In this document: positions 12,871 through 25,156 of the stretch, piece after piece
Layout: every line of letters starts with the position of its first letter
How positions within the stretch are numbered: the first letter of the stretch is position 1
NCBI GenBank assembly: GCA_007115705.1
Contig: QXEO01000239.1
Location: 2,256,374-2,320,373 of the forward strand
Direction of reading: 5' to 3'
From: Dactylis glomerata
Lineage: Eukaryota > Streptophyta > Magnoliopsida > Poales > Poaceae
DNA length: 64,000 nt
Made by a program: the position numbers and the translations under genes
The notes under the pieces: generated by a model
The model's input: the letters and a program-made list of their open reading frames with translations, nothing else
What the model was told of the DNA's origin: nothing
Database searches by the model: none

Positions 12871-14464
12871 TGTTGGTACGTAGTCTTGACTACCAGTTGG
12901 GAACCCCAAGAGGAAGGTATGATGAGCACAATAGTAAGTTTTCCCTCAGTAAGAAACTAAGGTTTAATCGACCAGTAGGAGAAAGAAATCACTTCTGACA
13001 GGGCAGGGCGCACTACAGACGCCAGGAGCAACGTGGAACCTGCACCCAACACAACCAAGATACTTTGGCCCAACTTGCAGTGAGGTTGTCAATCTCACTA
13101 GTTTGCTGAATACAGAGGATTAAACGTATTATGTGGAAAATGATATTTGTTTGCAGTAAGTAAATAAATAATGCTTACGGAAAGTAAACGATGCTTACAG
13201 TAGATGATAATATATATGTAAAAGAATGGACCGGGATCCACAGTTCACTAGAGGTGTCTCTCCATAAAGAAATAACATGCTGGGTAAACAAATTACAGTT
13301 GCGCAATTGATAGAATAAAGAATGCATAACAATACATATACATGTCATGAAGATCACTATGAGATGCACTTGGGCATTACAACATAATACATAGACCGTA
13401 ATCTAACTACATCTATGACTAATAATCCACCTGTAGGATATCATCCAAACAACCCTTGGGTATTAAGTTGCAAGCAACAAATTATCGTCTTAAGAAAAGT
13501 GTGTAATGTAAACAATACAAATATCCTTGAACAAGAGATTGTTGTTTTCTCCCTAGTAGCAACAACACATCTACAACCTTAGAAGTTATTGTCACTCTCC
13601 CAGATTACTAGAGGCATGAACCCACTATCGAGCATAAATACTCCCTCTTGGAGTCACTAGCATCTACTCGGCCAAGATATCTACTAGCAACGGAGAGCAT
13701 GCAAGATCATAAATAACATAGACATGATAAATCAACAATCAACTTGACATAGTACTCAACATTCATCGAGTCCGAATAAACATAACATGTAGAATTACAT
13801 AACGATGATCTTAATCATGATAGGCAACTCACAAGATCTAGACATGAAGCACATGGAGGAGAAGACAACCATCTAGCTACTGCTATGGACCCATAGTCCA
13901 AGGTAGACTACTCACGCATCACTCCGAAGGCAGGCATGGTGATGAAGAAGGCCTCTGGTGATGATTCCGCTCTCGAGCGGGGTGCCGGGAAGAGCTTCTG
14001 GACCCTCCCGATCTTGGGACGACGGCGGCGGCTTGCAGTATGTTTCGTGGAAAAGTGTTAGTCTCCTTAGGGTTTTCCCATCGAAGGGAATTTATAGGAG
14101 GAAGGGCGATGTCAGGGGGTGGACCAGGGGTCCACAGCACCTGGTGGCGTGACCAGAGGGTGGCCTGCGCCACCCTATGGTGCGGATGCCCTCTGGGCCC
14201 CCTTCGTCTCTCCTTTGGACTCCGTCTTCGTGTTAGGTAAATAGGAACTTCGGCTTTCGTTTTGTCCAATTATGAGAATATTTCCTGTGTAACTTTTCTG
14301 AAACACTAAAACTGCAGAAAACAGGAACTGTCACTGTGGCATCTCGTTAATAGGTTAGTTCCGGAAAATGCATAAAAATGCCACAAAGTGTAAACAAAAC
14401 ACAAAGCAATTGGTGTAAAACAAGCATGGAGCATAAAAATTATAGATACGTTTGAGACGTATCA
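12871..14464 (-). repeat. 3' LTR of the element at 12871-19898
   Basis: Minus strand starts TGATACGTCTCAAACGTATC and ends GTACCAACA. Length 1594 bp. Shares its organisation with the LTRs at 20463, 27257, 41226, 49144, 50005 and 55067. Confidence 0.92.
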
Positions 14465-14480
14465 AGCATCCCCAACCTTA
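14465..14480 (-). promoter_or_regulatory. Polypurine tract
   Basis: Minus strand TAAGGTTGGGGATGCT directly before the 3' LTR; the same signal recurs in the related elements. Confidence 0.7.
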
Positions 14481-17399
14481 ACTCCTGCTCGTCCTCGAGT
14501 AGGTAAGTGATAACAAAACAATAATTTTTGAGGTTACATGCACCAACACAATCTTGATCAACTTAAAGTAAAGCATTGCATGCTGAGATCAAAGTACTCT
14601 AAACATGGGCATAAGAGATATAATTCTAGCCATAGAACTTAGCAACCATGTTACAACATGAAAAGAAACGCAAACAAAAGATTATGAGTAATAATGCATT
14701 GAAAGATGTATGTTTGTTTGAAGCATATAGAAAACATAGCAAAATGGTATTCAGCTTGTCCCTCATGGAGTAGCAAAACATAAATGCATAGGACACCTTC
14801 AGAGTTCAAGAGGGTGACTAGATACAAATAATTTGAGAATAAGAAATACCATAATCATGAATCAATCAATAATAAATTTTGGGACTATGCACATTATACT
14901 CAGAATGGCAACTATGATCTCTTAATAGGTGCATAAAGGTAGAAGATGAAGACTCAACATAAAAGTAAAAGAAAGGCCCTTCGCAGAGGGAAGCAGGGAT
15001 TGCAAGTTTTATAAACCTTCCAAAAATTATGGTACTTATTAGCTTTGAGCTCTCATTGCCCCTATCATAGGCATCTTGAGTGGTTAAGGTTAATGCGAGT
15101 ACAAATATGAGATATATGCTTGACAACTCATAAGTTGAAAATCTCATGTCCCTTGAATGCGAGTACTTAAACCATGCTAATCGACTTAGGTCCCAAACAA
15201 GTTCTTGTCATTGTAAGCATACATGTATCATTGAGAATGCCAACGCGGTACCTCCTGCCCGATGATATGGAAACTATCCCACATCAAAATGACAAGACAA
15301 ACAGACAATGGACACCTCGGCATCTCTTTTATTTACCATTGGGTATAGCTTTTTATTTTGAGATGCGTCGTCGAATGTCCACTATGGTTATGCTATAAAT
15401 TTCCACCATGAATGATGCATGGTTTAGATTAGCGGCCTAGTCATTTCTCTAAAACATATACAAACTCCATGAACTTCACAAGTTTCCAACTCCTTTCACA
15501 TAGATAAGCATCCATAAACAAAAGATCATGATAACAACTAAATAAGAATAAGTGCAATGTTGAAAGCGTGCCCCATGATAGCATGGCTGAGCTAACTCCC
15601 AACTTACAACTTGCAAGCATATAATCAACATAAGAGAGTCACAATGGTCAATTTTATTAAGTGAAAGAAAGTAAATGTGCCATCAAGTTCGTGAGAGCTT
15701 TACTAACTAATTTTCTCATAACAAAAAATTTAATTTGGAAGATAGATAAAAGCATGACGAATATACTTGGAATAGCAAATTGCTAATAGGTAGATATGGT
15801 GGACACATTGGAAAACTTTGGTTTTTTGGGAGTTGGATGCACGAGTAGAGCTCATACTCAGTACAGGTTAAGGCCAACAAAAGACTAGGAGCGACCAACT
15901 AAGAGAGCAATAACGGCCATAATCATGCATAGCGACAAAACATTATTAACCAAAGCATCAAGTGATATCACAAGTCAAAAACCAAATGATCACAGAGGCT
16001 TGAGGCGACTGGTTTAAAGTCAAACATGGTGTAAGCATGCGCCAATTCAACCCAAATAAAGCATCAAATGAGAATGCCACAATATTATGCTTCTATAAGA
16101 TAAAAACAATGCATGATTCTTTCAAAGGCACATTAAGCACTCTCAGTTATTTGAGACAAGTCATGCTACAATAATAACTACTAAGCATATAATCAAAATA
16201 ATATCAAGCATGACATGATAAAGTCTAAGCAATAGTCTAAACAAGCTCCCTTTTGCATCACTATAAGCATGAAACAATTTACTCTTTTCCAACACCAATC
16301 AACCTTTTTGAAACAACTCTCAAAGATGAAAAGCAACAAAGACCAGAGGTCTAAACACACCTAGCTACAAAGAACTAACAAGTTTTTAACAAAAACGAAG
16401 GTGAAAAATAAAAGCTAAACATAGTACTAGAAAAAGAGAACACTCGTTGAACGATAAAAGTGAAAACTAGAGTGTTCTAGGCAATGAAAACGGAGTGTGT
16501 CTTCTCCAAGAGAAAAATGTTGGGGTCCAACCATTTATTGCAGCAAACAAAACAAAAGAAAACTGAAAGCAAAAAATAAGGACGCTCTAAGAAAAACACA
16601 TAGCATATGAAGCAATAAAAATATAGTGTCTTGAAAGATGACCTGATATATTTGTTGATGAAGAAGGAGTGCCATGGGGCATCCCCAAGCTTTGACGCTT
16701 GTACTTCTTGGATATTTCTTGGGGTGACATGGGCATCCCCAAGCTTGAGCTTTTTTCCATTCTTCATCTCATCTCATCATTCTCCTTTCCCTACACTTGA
16801 AAACTTTCTTCATACAAAACTTCACACAATTCTCATTAGCAACATTAGTTTATGCAAGATATAAAATCCACTTTTGGTTCAGTTTCAACTAGAGTACAAC
16901 ACTTATTAACACATTAGCTACTGTAGCAACTTCTTCTAAAAGTTCTGTGATCAAAAGAACTCAAAAAGAAAGAGATCAAGAGGCAAATGCAAATAGTGGC
17001 AGAAATCTGCCAAAACAGAACAGCTGGTAAAGATCAATTTTTTTTTAAAATCCTCTGTTGCTCAAATCGAAAAGTGCAAAACTAATGAAAGTTAGATAAT
17101 AACCTGGGGCATGTGCACAAGAAATCGCAGATCAAAATGATGTTCTGGGAATTTCCTCGAATTTTTACGGTGAAGCGCAGCAATCTGTTTTGGGACAGCA
17201 ACTTCCTCAAATCTTACCTTCTTCCAATTAGAGGTTCTTCTTGGCACAAAAAAGAAATAAAAAATGATAAGGATAGGTCATTATAGTAGTAAAAACTTCC
17301 AAGACTCAACAAAAGAAAAAGTACTGAAAATAAAACATTGGGTTATCTCCCAAGAGTGCTTTTCTTTAACGCCTTTGAGCTAGGCACAGAAAGTAAGAA
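14481..17399 (-). other. Non-coding 3' interior of the Athila-like element
   Basis: About 2.9 kb with no long conserved frame, but homologous to the same region in four other elements of the window. It holds two AAGCTTGGGGATGCC-type motifs (near 16678-16690 and 16733-16745, minus strand) resembling the polypurine tract, and at 17369-17387 a degenerate copy of the CGCCT..AGGCG hairpin that follows the ORF in the relatives. Confidence 0.75.
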
Positions 17400-18108
17400 T
17401 CAAGTATTTTCGAGCGAAGAAGCATCAAGATCAATAGTTTCCTCAAACACACAACTTGTGACAATAGGCACTTTAGATACCCCTGAAGAGGATTCAACAT
17501 GTAAACCACTCTTAGTTGCACAAAAAAAATTATCACTTTGAAACACATTCAGCGGTCTAGGTATAGACACCTTGGGAACATACATAAAATTTTCCTCTTT
17601 TTCCACAAAAGCTTTCTCCTTCTTAAATTTAAGAGAAGAGAAAATTGAACTTAAAGTTTCCATGGACTCCTCTAATTACCAATCCTAAGGTTTTGACTAT
17701 CATGGATAGTTCTAGCCTCTAAAACAGTGATTCTTTTACCGATACGTTCTATTGATTCATTAACCTGGCTAGCGTTATCAAGGAGGTTTGGCAAACTTTT
17801 CTCTAGGGAGCTCAGTTTTTTATAACTTGTTCCAAAGTGATCTCAGTTTTATCAACATTCATAGGTGGCACTCCTACTAAACTTTCAATTAAATTGCATG
17901 CTTCCAAAGCAGGAGCACCCAGAAAATTACCCCTGTAAAGTATCAAGAACATACCTATTCCAACTAGATAAAAATTCCTTAGAAGGATCATGGTAGAATA
18001 CTTTTTCATACATCTATGATGGGCATTACTTATTCTATACCAAGCATCTTTTAAACTTTCTCCACCTTGTTGCTTAAAGGAACGAACCTCAACTTCAGGA
18101 ATACTCAT
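17400..18108 (-). pseudogene. Gag remnant of the Athila-like element
   Basis: The frame opens at ATG 18108 and includes GESLKDAWYRISNAHHRC and APALEACNLIESLVG, strings typical of plant retrotransposon gag (PF03732 type). It stops at 17812, and a second frame 17663-17400 ending DLDASSLENT continues after a frameshift. The first frame is out of register with the second, and the capsid core is shortened. It lies about 150 bp inside the primer site, as expected for gag. Not functional. Confidence 0.8.
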
Positions 18109-18254
18109 TCTAGCAAGACTAAAAACAGATAAACCAAAATAACAACTATAAAAGGAACTAATTTTTTTTGTATTTTTTATAAAAAGATGAGCAAAACAAT
18201 AACAAAGTAGAAAAGATTGGAAGTGAGAGACACCCCTTGCAGAAATCCTCTTTC

Positions 18255-18272
18255 TCCCCGGCAACGGCGCCA
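18255..18272 (-). promoter_or_regulatory. Primer binding site, tRNA-Asp type
   Basis: Minus strand TGGCGCCGTTGCCGGGGA, ten bases inside the 5' LTR. It complements the 3' end of tRNA-Asp, the primer used by Athila/Tat-type plant gypsy elements. Confidence 0.88.
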
Positions 18273-18282
18273 GAAAAGAGCT

Positions 18283-19898
18283 TGTTGGTGCGTAGTATTG
18301 ACTACCAGGTGGTAACCCCAAGAGGAAGGTATGATGAGCACAATAGTAAATTTTCCCTTAGTAAGAAACCAAGGTTTAATCAACTAGTAGGAGAAAGAAA
18401 CCACTTCTGAAGGTTGATGCTAACTGGCTTTTGGCAGGGCGCACTATCGGCGCCAGGAGCAACATGGAACCTGCACACAACACAACCAAGATACTTTGCC
18501 CCAACTTCCAGTGAGGTTGTCAATCTCACTGGTTTGCTGAAAACAAAGGATTAAACGTATCGTGTGGAAAAGGATATTTGTTTGCAGTAAGAAAATAAAT
18601 AATGCTTGCGGAAAGTAAATGGTGCTTGCAGTAGATGGTAATATATATGTAAAAGAATGGACCGGGGTCCACAGTTCACTAGAGGTGTCTCTCCATAAAG
18701 AAATAACATGCTGGGAAAACAAATTATAGTTGGGCAATTGATAGAATAAAAAATGCATAACAATTCATGTACATGTCATGAAGATCACTATGAGATTCAC
18801 TTGGGCATTACAACATAATACATAGACTGTAATCCAACTGCATCTATGACTAATAATCCACCTGCAGAATATCATCCGAACAACCCTTGGGTATTAAGTT
18901 GCAAGCAACAGATTATCGCCTTAAGCAAAGTGTGTAATGTAAACAATAGAAAAATATCCTTGAACAAGAGATTGTTGTTTTCTCCCCAGTAGCAGCACAT
19001 CCTGAACCTTAGAAGTTATTGTCACTCTCCTAGATTACTAGAGGCACGAACCCACTATCGAGCATAAATACTCCCTCTTGGAGTCACTAGCATCTACTCG
19101 GCCAAGATATGTACTAGCAACGGAGAGCATGCAAGATCATAAATAACATAGACATGATAAATCAACAATCAACTTGACATAGTACTCAATATTCATCGAA
19201 TCCCAACAAACACAACATGTAGAATTACATAACGATGATCCTGATCATGATAGGCAACTCACAAGATCTAGACATGAAGCACATGGGGGAGAAGACAACC
19301 ATCTAGCTACTGCTATGGACCCATAGTCCAAGGTAGACTACTCACGCATCACTCCAGAGGCAGGCATGGTGATGAAGAAGGCCTCCGGTGATGATTCCCC
19401 TCTCCGGCAGGGTGCCGAGAAGAACTTCGGGACCCTCCCGATCTCGGTACGACGACGGCGGCAGCTTGTAGTATGTTTCATAGAGAAGTGTTTGTCTCCT
19501 TAGGGTTTCCCCATCAAAGGGAATTTATAGGCGGAAGGGCGATGCCAGGGGTGGACCAGGGGTCCACACCACCTGGTGGTGCGGCCAGGGGGTGGCCCGC
19601 GCCACCCTATGGTGCGGCTGCCCTCTAGCCCCCCTCCGTCTCTCCTTTGGACTCCATCTTCGTGTCAGGTAAATAGGAACTTTGGCTTTCGTTTTGTCCA
19701 ATTCCGAGAATGTTTCCTGTGTAACTTTTCTGAAACACAAAAACAGCAGAAAACAGGAACTGGCACTATGGCATCTCATTTAATAGGTTAGTTCCGGAAA
19801 ATGCATAAAAATGCCATGAAGTGTAAATAAAACACAAAGCAATTGGTGTAAAACAAGCATAGAGCATCAAAAATTATAGATACGTTTGAGACGTATCA
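18283..19898 (-). repeat. 5' LTR of the element at 12871-19898
   Basis: Length 1616 bp, direct repeat of 12871-14464, adjacent to the primer site and to the TSD GTGCT. Confidence 0.92.
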
Positions 19899-19962
19899 GT
19901 GCTAAAGATGTGTCACCTAGCCATATATCTTCCCAAAAGTGCACGGTCAACCCATCTCCTAC
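19899..19962 (-). mobile_element. 5' end of the truncated LINE (continuation)
   Basis: Minus-strand translation reads VGDGLTVHFWEDIWLGDTSL and joins in frame across the LTR-element insertion to sequence at 12870. This is the stretch upstream of the zf-RVT domain in plant LINEs. The LINE stops abruptly at 19962, where the second TSD copy (19963-19973) begins, as expected for incomplete reverse transcription. Confidence 0.85.
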
Positions 19963-19973
19963 CTTGTTGCTGC

Positions 19974-20462
19974 TACACGTTGGAAATAGCAGACTAAGAG
20001 TTCAAGCGCTACTAGAACCTTTTTTCCAACCTTAGATTTTATTTTCTCTAACATCCTATTCTCAAACCCATCTTTATATTGCATCACAGTCCTATCTATT
20101 TATTTATTTTTAAAACATAAACACAAAAGACTAGCATCAATTTTTGGGATATTACAATGACCAGTGGCATAATGAATACAACATAATCTAAAAATATAAC
20201 TTCACCACATAATAATCTCAAATCCCCAAGTAGAAGCATGCATATGGTACAACAAAGGCGATCTAGGGTTCCGATCTATACAAACTATGAGGGGGATGAT
20301 GTCGATCTCGGAGGGTATGATGATGGTGATGGTGATGTTGCTGTAGATGATGCATATGGAACCTCTCCCCATGCCAAGGGAGTGCCGGTGGTGTGTCAAA
20401 TTTCCCTTGGCGGTGGCCTCAGACCAGCAAGATCAGCCCTTTCTAGAGAAGAAGAGGACTAC
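19974..20462 (-). repeat. Probable LTR portion of a decayed retroelement
   Basis: Minus strand contains LTR-like leader text (a string similar to GAACCCTAGATCGCC, then a short GAT-rich repeat) and appears to continue across the insertion at 20463-28909 into 28915-29348. The left boundary is not clear and is probably near 20100. The first 100 bases may be unrelated genomic DNA. No gene seen. Confidence 0.5.
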
Positions 20463-22115
20463 TGATGGCTGGCGTGTAGTTGATGATGATGATTATAACC
20501 AGTCAGTTGGGAACCCGAAGCGGAAGGTGTGATGAGCACAGCAGCAAGTTTTTCCCTCAGTTAGAAACCAAGGTTTATCGATCGAAGAAGAAAAAGCCAA
20601 TACGACTGAAGGTGATGCTTGCAAGCTTCGCGACAGCTCCGGACAATTTATATGGCGCCTCGTCCAAGCTTTGCTTTGCGAGCAGCAACGTGGAACCTGC
20701 ACACAACACAACCAAGTACTTTGTTCCCAACTTACGATGAGGTTGTCAATCTCACCGGTTTGCTTGAAACAAAGGGTATGAGCGTATCGAGTAGAAAACA
20801 GTAGAAGTATGTGAGTAAAGTAAACAGTGCGAGTAAAGTAAACAGGTGATAGCAATATGATGGAAATAGTACCGGGGTCCACAGTTCACTACTGGTGTCT
20901 CTCCATAAGATAAATAACACATGCTGGGTAAACAAATTACAGTTGGGCAATTGATAGAATAAAGATAACGTGATATGTCAAGAAGATCACTATGCGATTT
21001 ACTCTGGGCATTACAACAAAATACATAGACCGCCATCCAACTGCATCTATGACTAATAATCCACTCACGGGGATATCATCCGAACACCCCATGAGTATTA
21101 AGTTGCGAACAACAGATAATTGCATTAAGCAAAGTGTGTAATGTAAACAAAGCATATGCCCTCGAGCATATGAATGTTGTTTTCTCCCTAGTAGCAACAG
21201 CACATCTACAACCTTAGAGGTTTTTGTCACTCCCCCAGGTTAAATAGAGGCATGAACCCACTATCGAGCATAAATACGCCCTCTTGGAGTCACTAGCAAC
21301 TACTCGGCCAAGATAGCTACTAACAACGGAGAGCATGCAAGATCATAAACAACATAGAGATAACATAAGATATATTTTAGTATAGCAACTCAATCATAAC
21401 ACCAATATTCATCGGATCCCAACAAACCAAACATGTAGAATTACATAACGGTGATCTCAATCATGTAGGGCAGCTCATGAGATCTAAACATGAAGCACAT
21501 GGTGGAGAGGACAACCATCTAGCTACTGCTATGGACCCATAGTCCAAGGTAGACTACTCACTCATCGCTCCGGAGGCAAGCATGGCGATGAAGAAGACCT
21601 CCAGTGGCGATTCCCTTCTCCGGCAGGGTGCCAGGAAGAGCTTCTGGACCCTCCCGATCTCGGGTCAACGACGGCGGCGGATCGCGATGTGTTTCTGGAA
21701 AATTGATCGGGTACTTAGGTTTTTCCCGTCGGGGGGTCTTTATAGGCGAAGGGGCATTGTCAGAAGTGGACCGAGGTGGCCTCACACATAGGGGGCGCGG
21801 CCAGGGGCTGGGCCGCGATGCCCTGGTGTGTGGGGCCCTTGTGGCCCCACTCCGTCTCCTCTTCGGTTCTCTGGAAGCTTCGGTGGATTTCTGGATGACT
21901 GGCTTTGGTTTCGTCCAATTCCAAGAATATTTCCTGTGTAACTTTTCTGAAACACAAAAACAGCAAAAAACAGGGAACTGGCACTGTGGCGACTTGTTAA
22001 TAGGTTAGTTCTGGAAAATGCATAAAAGTGCCACGAAGTGTAATGAAACATTAGGCAAATGGTGTAAAAACAAGCATGGAGCATCAAAAATTATAGATAC
22101 GTTGGAGACGTATCA
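20463..22115 (-). repeat. 3' LTR of the element at 20463-28909
   Basis: Plus-strand left end TGATGGCTGGCGTG, right end GAGACGTATCA. Same length as its partner. Confidence 0.93.
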
Positions 22116-25100
22116 AGCATCCCCAGGCTTAACTCCTGCTCGTCCTCGAGTAGGTAAGTGATAACAAAAGAAATAATTTTTGAGGTGACATGCACCTACA
22201 CAATCTTGATCATATATGTAAGCATTTGTGAGCTGGGATCAAAAGAACTTAAAACATGGGCATGAAAGATATAATCTTGACAATAAAAACTTAGCAACCA
22301 TGTTATAACATGAAAATGAACACAAACAAAAGATCATGAAAATGAAACAATGAAAGTCAAATGTGTGTTCAAATCATATGGAAAAATATACAAATGGTTT
22401 TCAGCTTGTCCTTCATAGAGAGCAAAACATAAATGCATAGGACACCTTCAAGTTTAAGAGGGCCACTAGATACAAATAATTTAAGAACAAGTGAAACCAA
22501 CAATATGAATCAATCAATGAAAACCTTGGGACAATGCATATTATATTAAGAATGACAACTATGCTCTCTTAATGGTGCATAAAGATAGAAGGTGGTGACT
22601 CAACATAAAAGTAAAAGAAAGGCCCTTCGCGGAGGGAAGCAGTGATTGCAAGTTTTATAACCTTCAAAAATTATGGTACTTACCGGCTTTGAGCTCTCAT
22701 TGCCCCCATCATAAGCATCTTGAATGGTTAGAGTTAATGCGAGAACAATTATGATGCATATGCTTGACAAATCATAAGTTGAAAACCTCGTGTCTCGTGA
22801 ATACGAGTACCCAAACCTCATGCTACTCTACTTAGAGTCCCAAGCAAGGCTCTTGTCATTGTAAGTATATGCGTATCATCGAGAACCGCCAACGGGGTAC
22901 CTCCGTGTCCGATGACATGGAACAAGCCCACATCAAAATGACAGGACAAGCAGACAATGAACATCTCGATATCTCTTTTATTTACCATTTGTTTAGCTTT
23001 TTATTTTGAGATGCGTCGTCGAAAGTCCACCATGGGTATGCTGCAAATTTCCACCATGAATTATGCATGGCTTAGATTGGCGGCTTAGGCATTTCCCTAA
23101 CACAGATACAAACTCCATGATCCCCGCAAGATTCCCAATTCATTTCACACCGCGGGCATCCATAAACAAAAGATCACGATATCAACACAAATAAGAAGTG
23201 CAATGTTGAAAGCTTGCCCCATGACGGCATGGTTGGGCTAGTATCCAACTTACAACTTGCAAGCATAACAACTCAACATAAGAGACCACAATGTCAAATT
23301 TTTAAGAACAAGAAAAAGTAAAGTGTGCCTTCCGGTTCGTGAGAGCTTTACTGACCAATTTTCGCATAACACTGGTAAGAGTTTAATTTGAAGAGATAAT
23401 AAAAGCAAGTCAAATTTACTTGGAATAGCAAATTGCTAGTAGGTATGTATGGTGGACACTTTGGCAAACTTGGTTTTTGGGAGTTGGATGCATGAGTAGA
23501 GCTCATACTCAGTACAAGGCGAGGGCTAGCAAAAGACTGGGAGCGACCAACTAAGAGAGCAATAATGGCCATAATCATGCAAAGCGACAAAGCGACATTA
23601 AAAGAAGCATAAGATGGCATCAAAAGTCAAAAACTAAATGATCATAGAGGGTATTGGCGACTTTGTAGGGGTCTAACATGTGTGAGCATGCGCCAAGTCA
23701 ACCCAAATAAAGCATCAAGGAGAAAACCAAAATAATGCTTCCAAACAATAAAAACAACGCATGATTTTTTCAAAGGCTCATTAAGCAATCTCAGTTATTT
23801 GAGACAAGTCATGCTACAGCAAAACCACTAAGCATACTATCAAAAAGATATCAAGCATGACATGAAAAAGCCTAAGCCGCAGTCTACACAAGCTCCTTCT
23901 TGTACCACTTTTTTGCATAAAGCTTTTTCTCTTTTCCAACACCATTCGAACTTTTTTAATCCAACTCTTTTGAGGAAAACCAACATGGTCCAGAGGCAAA
24001 AACACACCTTGATAAATAAATATAAGAAGATCTGAATGCAAATCAAGGCAAAAACGAAAACCAAAAGCAGCAGCAAAAAAAGAAGAACACTCGGTTTTTG
24101 ATAAGAGTGAAAACTAGAGCGTTCTTGGCAAATGAAAAGCAAGGCAACTTCTCCAAAAGAAATTTGTTGGATTACAACAATTTATTGCAGCAAAAAAAAC
24201 AAAACTAATAATGAAAACTAAAACAACTGACGCTCCAAGAAAAACACATAGTGCATGAAGCAATAAAAATATAGTGTCTTGAAAGGTGACCTGATTTTTG
24301 CCGATGAAGAAGGGGTGCCTCGGGGGCATCCCCAAGCTTTGACACTTGTACTTCTTGGATATTTCTTGGGGTGATGCATGGGCATCCCCAAGCTTGAGCT
24401 TTTGTCCATTCTTAAACTCATCTCATCATTCTCCAATCCCTACACTTGAAAACTTCCTTCATACAAAACTAAACACAAATCTATTATCAACATTAGTGTA
24501 AGCATAACATATAATCAACCTCTTTTGCTTCAGGTTTCTAACCAAAACCGCCACATATAAAGTATATACTACTGTAGCAACTTCCCCAAAAGTTCCGTGA
24601 TCAAAAGAACTTGAAAAGAAAGCGATAAAGCGGCAAAAACAAATAGTGGCAGAAATCTGTCAAAACAGAACAGCTGATAAAGGCTGATTTTTAAAGGGGT
24701 TTTCTGTTGCTCAAATCAAAAAGTGTTCAACTAATGAAAGTTTGGATATAACCTGGGGCATATATACAAGAAATCGCAGGTCCAAAAGATATACAGAGAA
24801 TTTTCACGAATTTTTACGGTGCAGCACCGAAAACAGTTTCAGGACAGCAACATCCCCAAATCTTTACCTCACTCAAATTAGAGGCTTCTCTTGGCACAAC
24901 AATAAAATAAAGATGATAAGGAGAGGTCATTACAGTAGTAATGACTTGAAAGACTCAAATAAACGCCTTTGAGCTAGGCGCAGAAAATTGCGAATCAAGT
25001 AACATCAAGAGATGAAGCATCAAGCTCATAATTTGCTCTAAGAATAGAGTCAAAAAGTAATTTCTTTCTTTTCCTAGGGAAGTGTTCTATACCTTTCTTT
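22116..25100 (-). other. Polypurine tract and non-coding 3' interior
   Basis: The purine tract lies at 22116-22131. The rest is homologous to the 3' interiors of the sister elements, with paired PPT-like motifs (near 24325-24400) and the hairpin CGCCTTTGAGCTAGGCG at 24964-24980. Short frames here recur in all copies but are full of stops and are not proteins. Confidence 0.75.
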
Positions 25101-25156
25101 AGTGGGAATTGATATTTGATGGTGCCTTCTCTCATATCAATGATGGCACCTACAGT

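Larger units (their letters stand above)
12871..19898 (-). mobile_element. Athila-like gypsy retrotransposon, internally deleted
   Basis: LTRs 12871-14464 and 18283-19898, perfect TSD GTGCT (12866-12870 and 19899-19903), tRNA-Asp-type primer site at 18255-18272, purine tract at 14465-14480. The 3.8-kb interior retains only a decayed gag. Protease, RT, RNase H and integrase are absent, so the element depended on a partner for mobility. It inserted inside the LINE, whose reading frame can be followed straight across the empty site. The LTRs differ by many substitutions and a deletion of about 25-30 bp near 13005, so it is older than the chromovirus or the copy at 20463. Confidence 0.93.

Noticed and set aside
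22116..24972. Recurring short peptides such as MGMPPRHPFFIGKNQ in retroelement 3' interiors
   Set aside because: They recur because the DNA is homologous, are short and end at different stops in each copy; no sign of coding selection.
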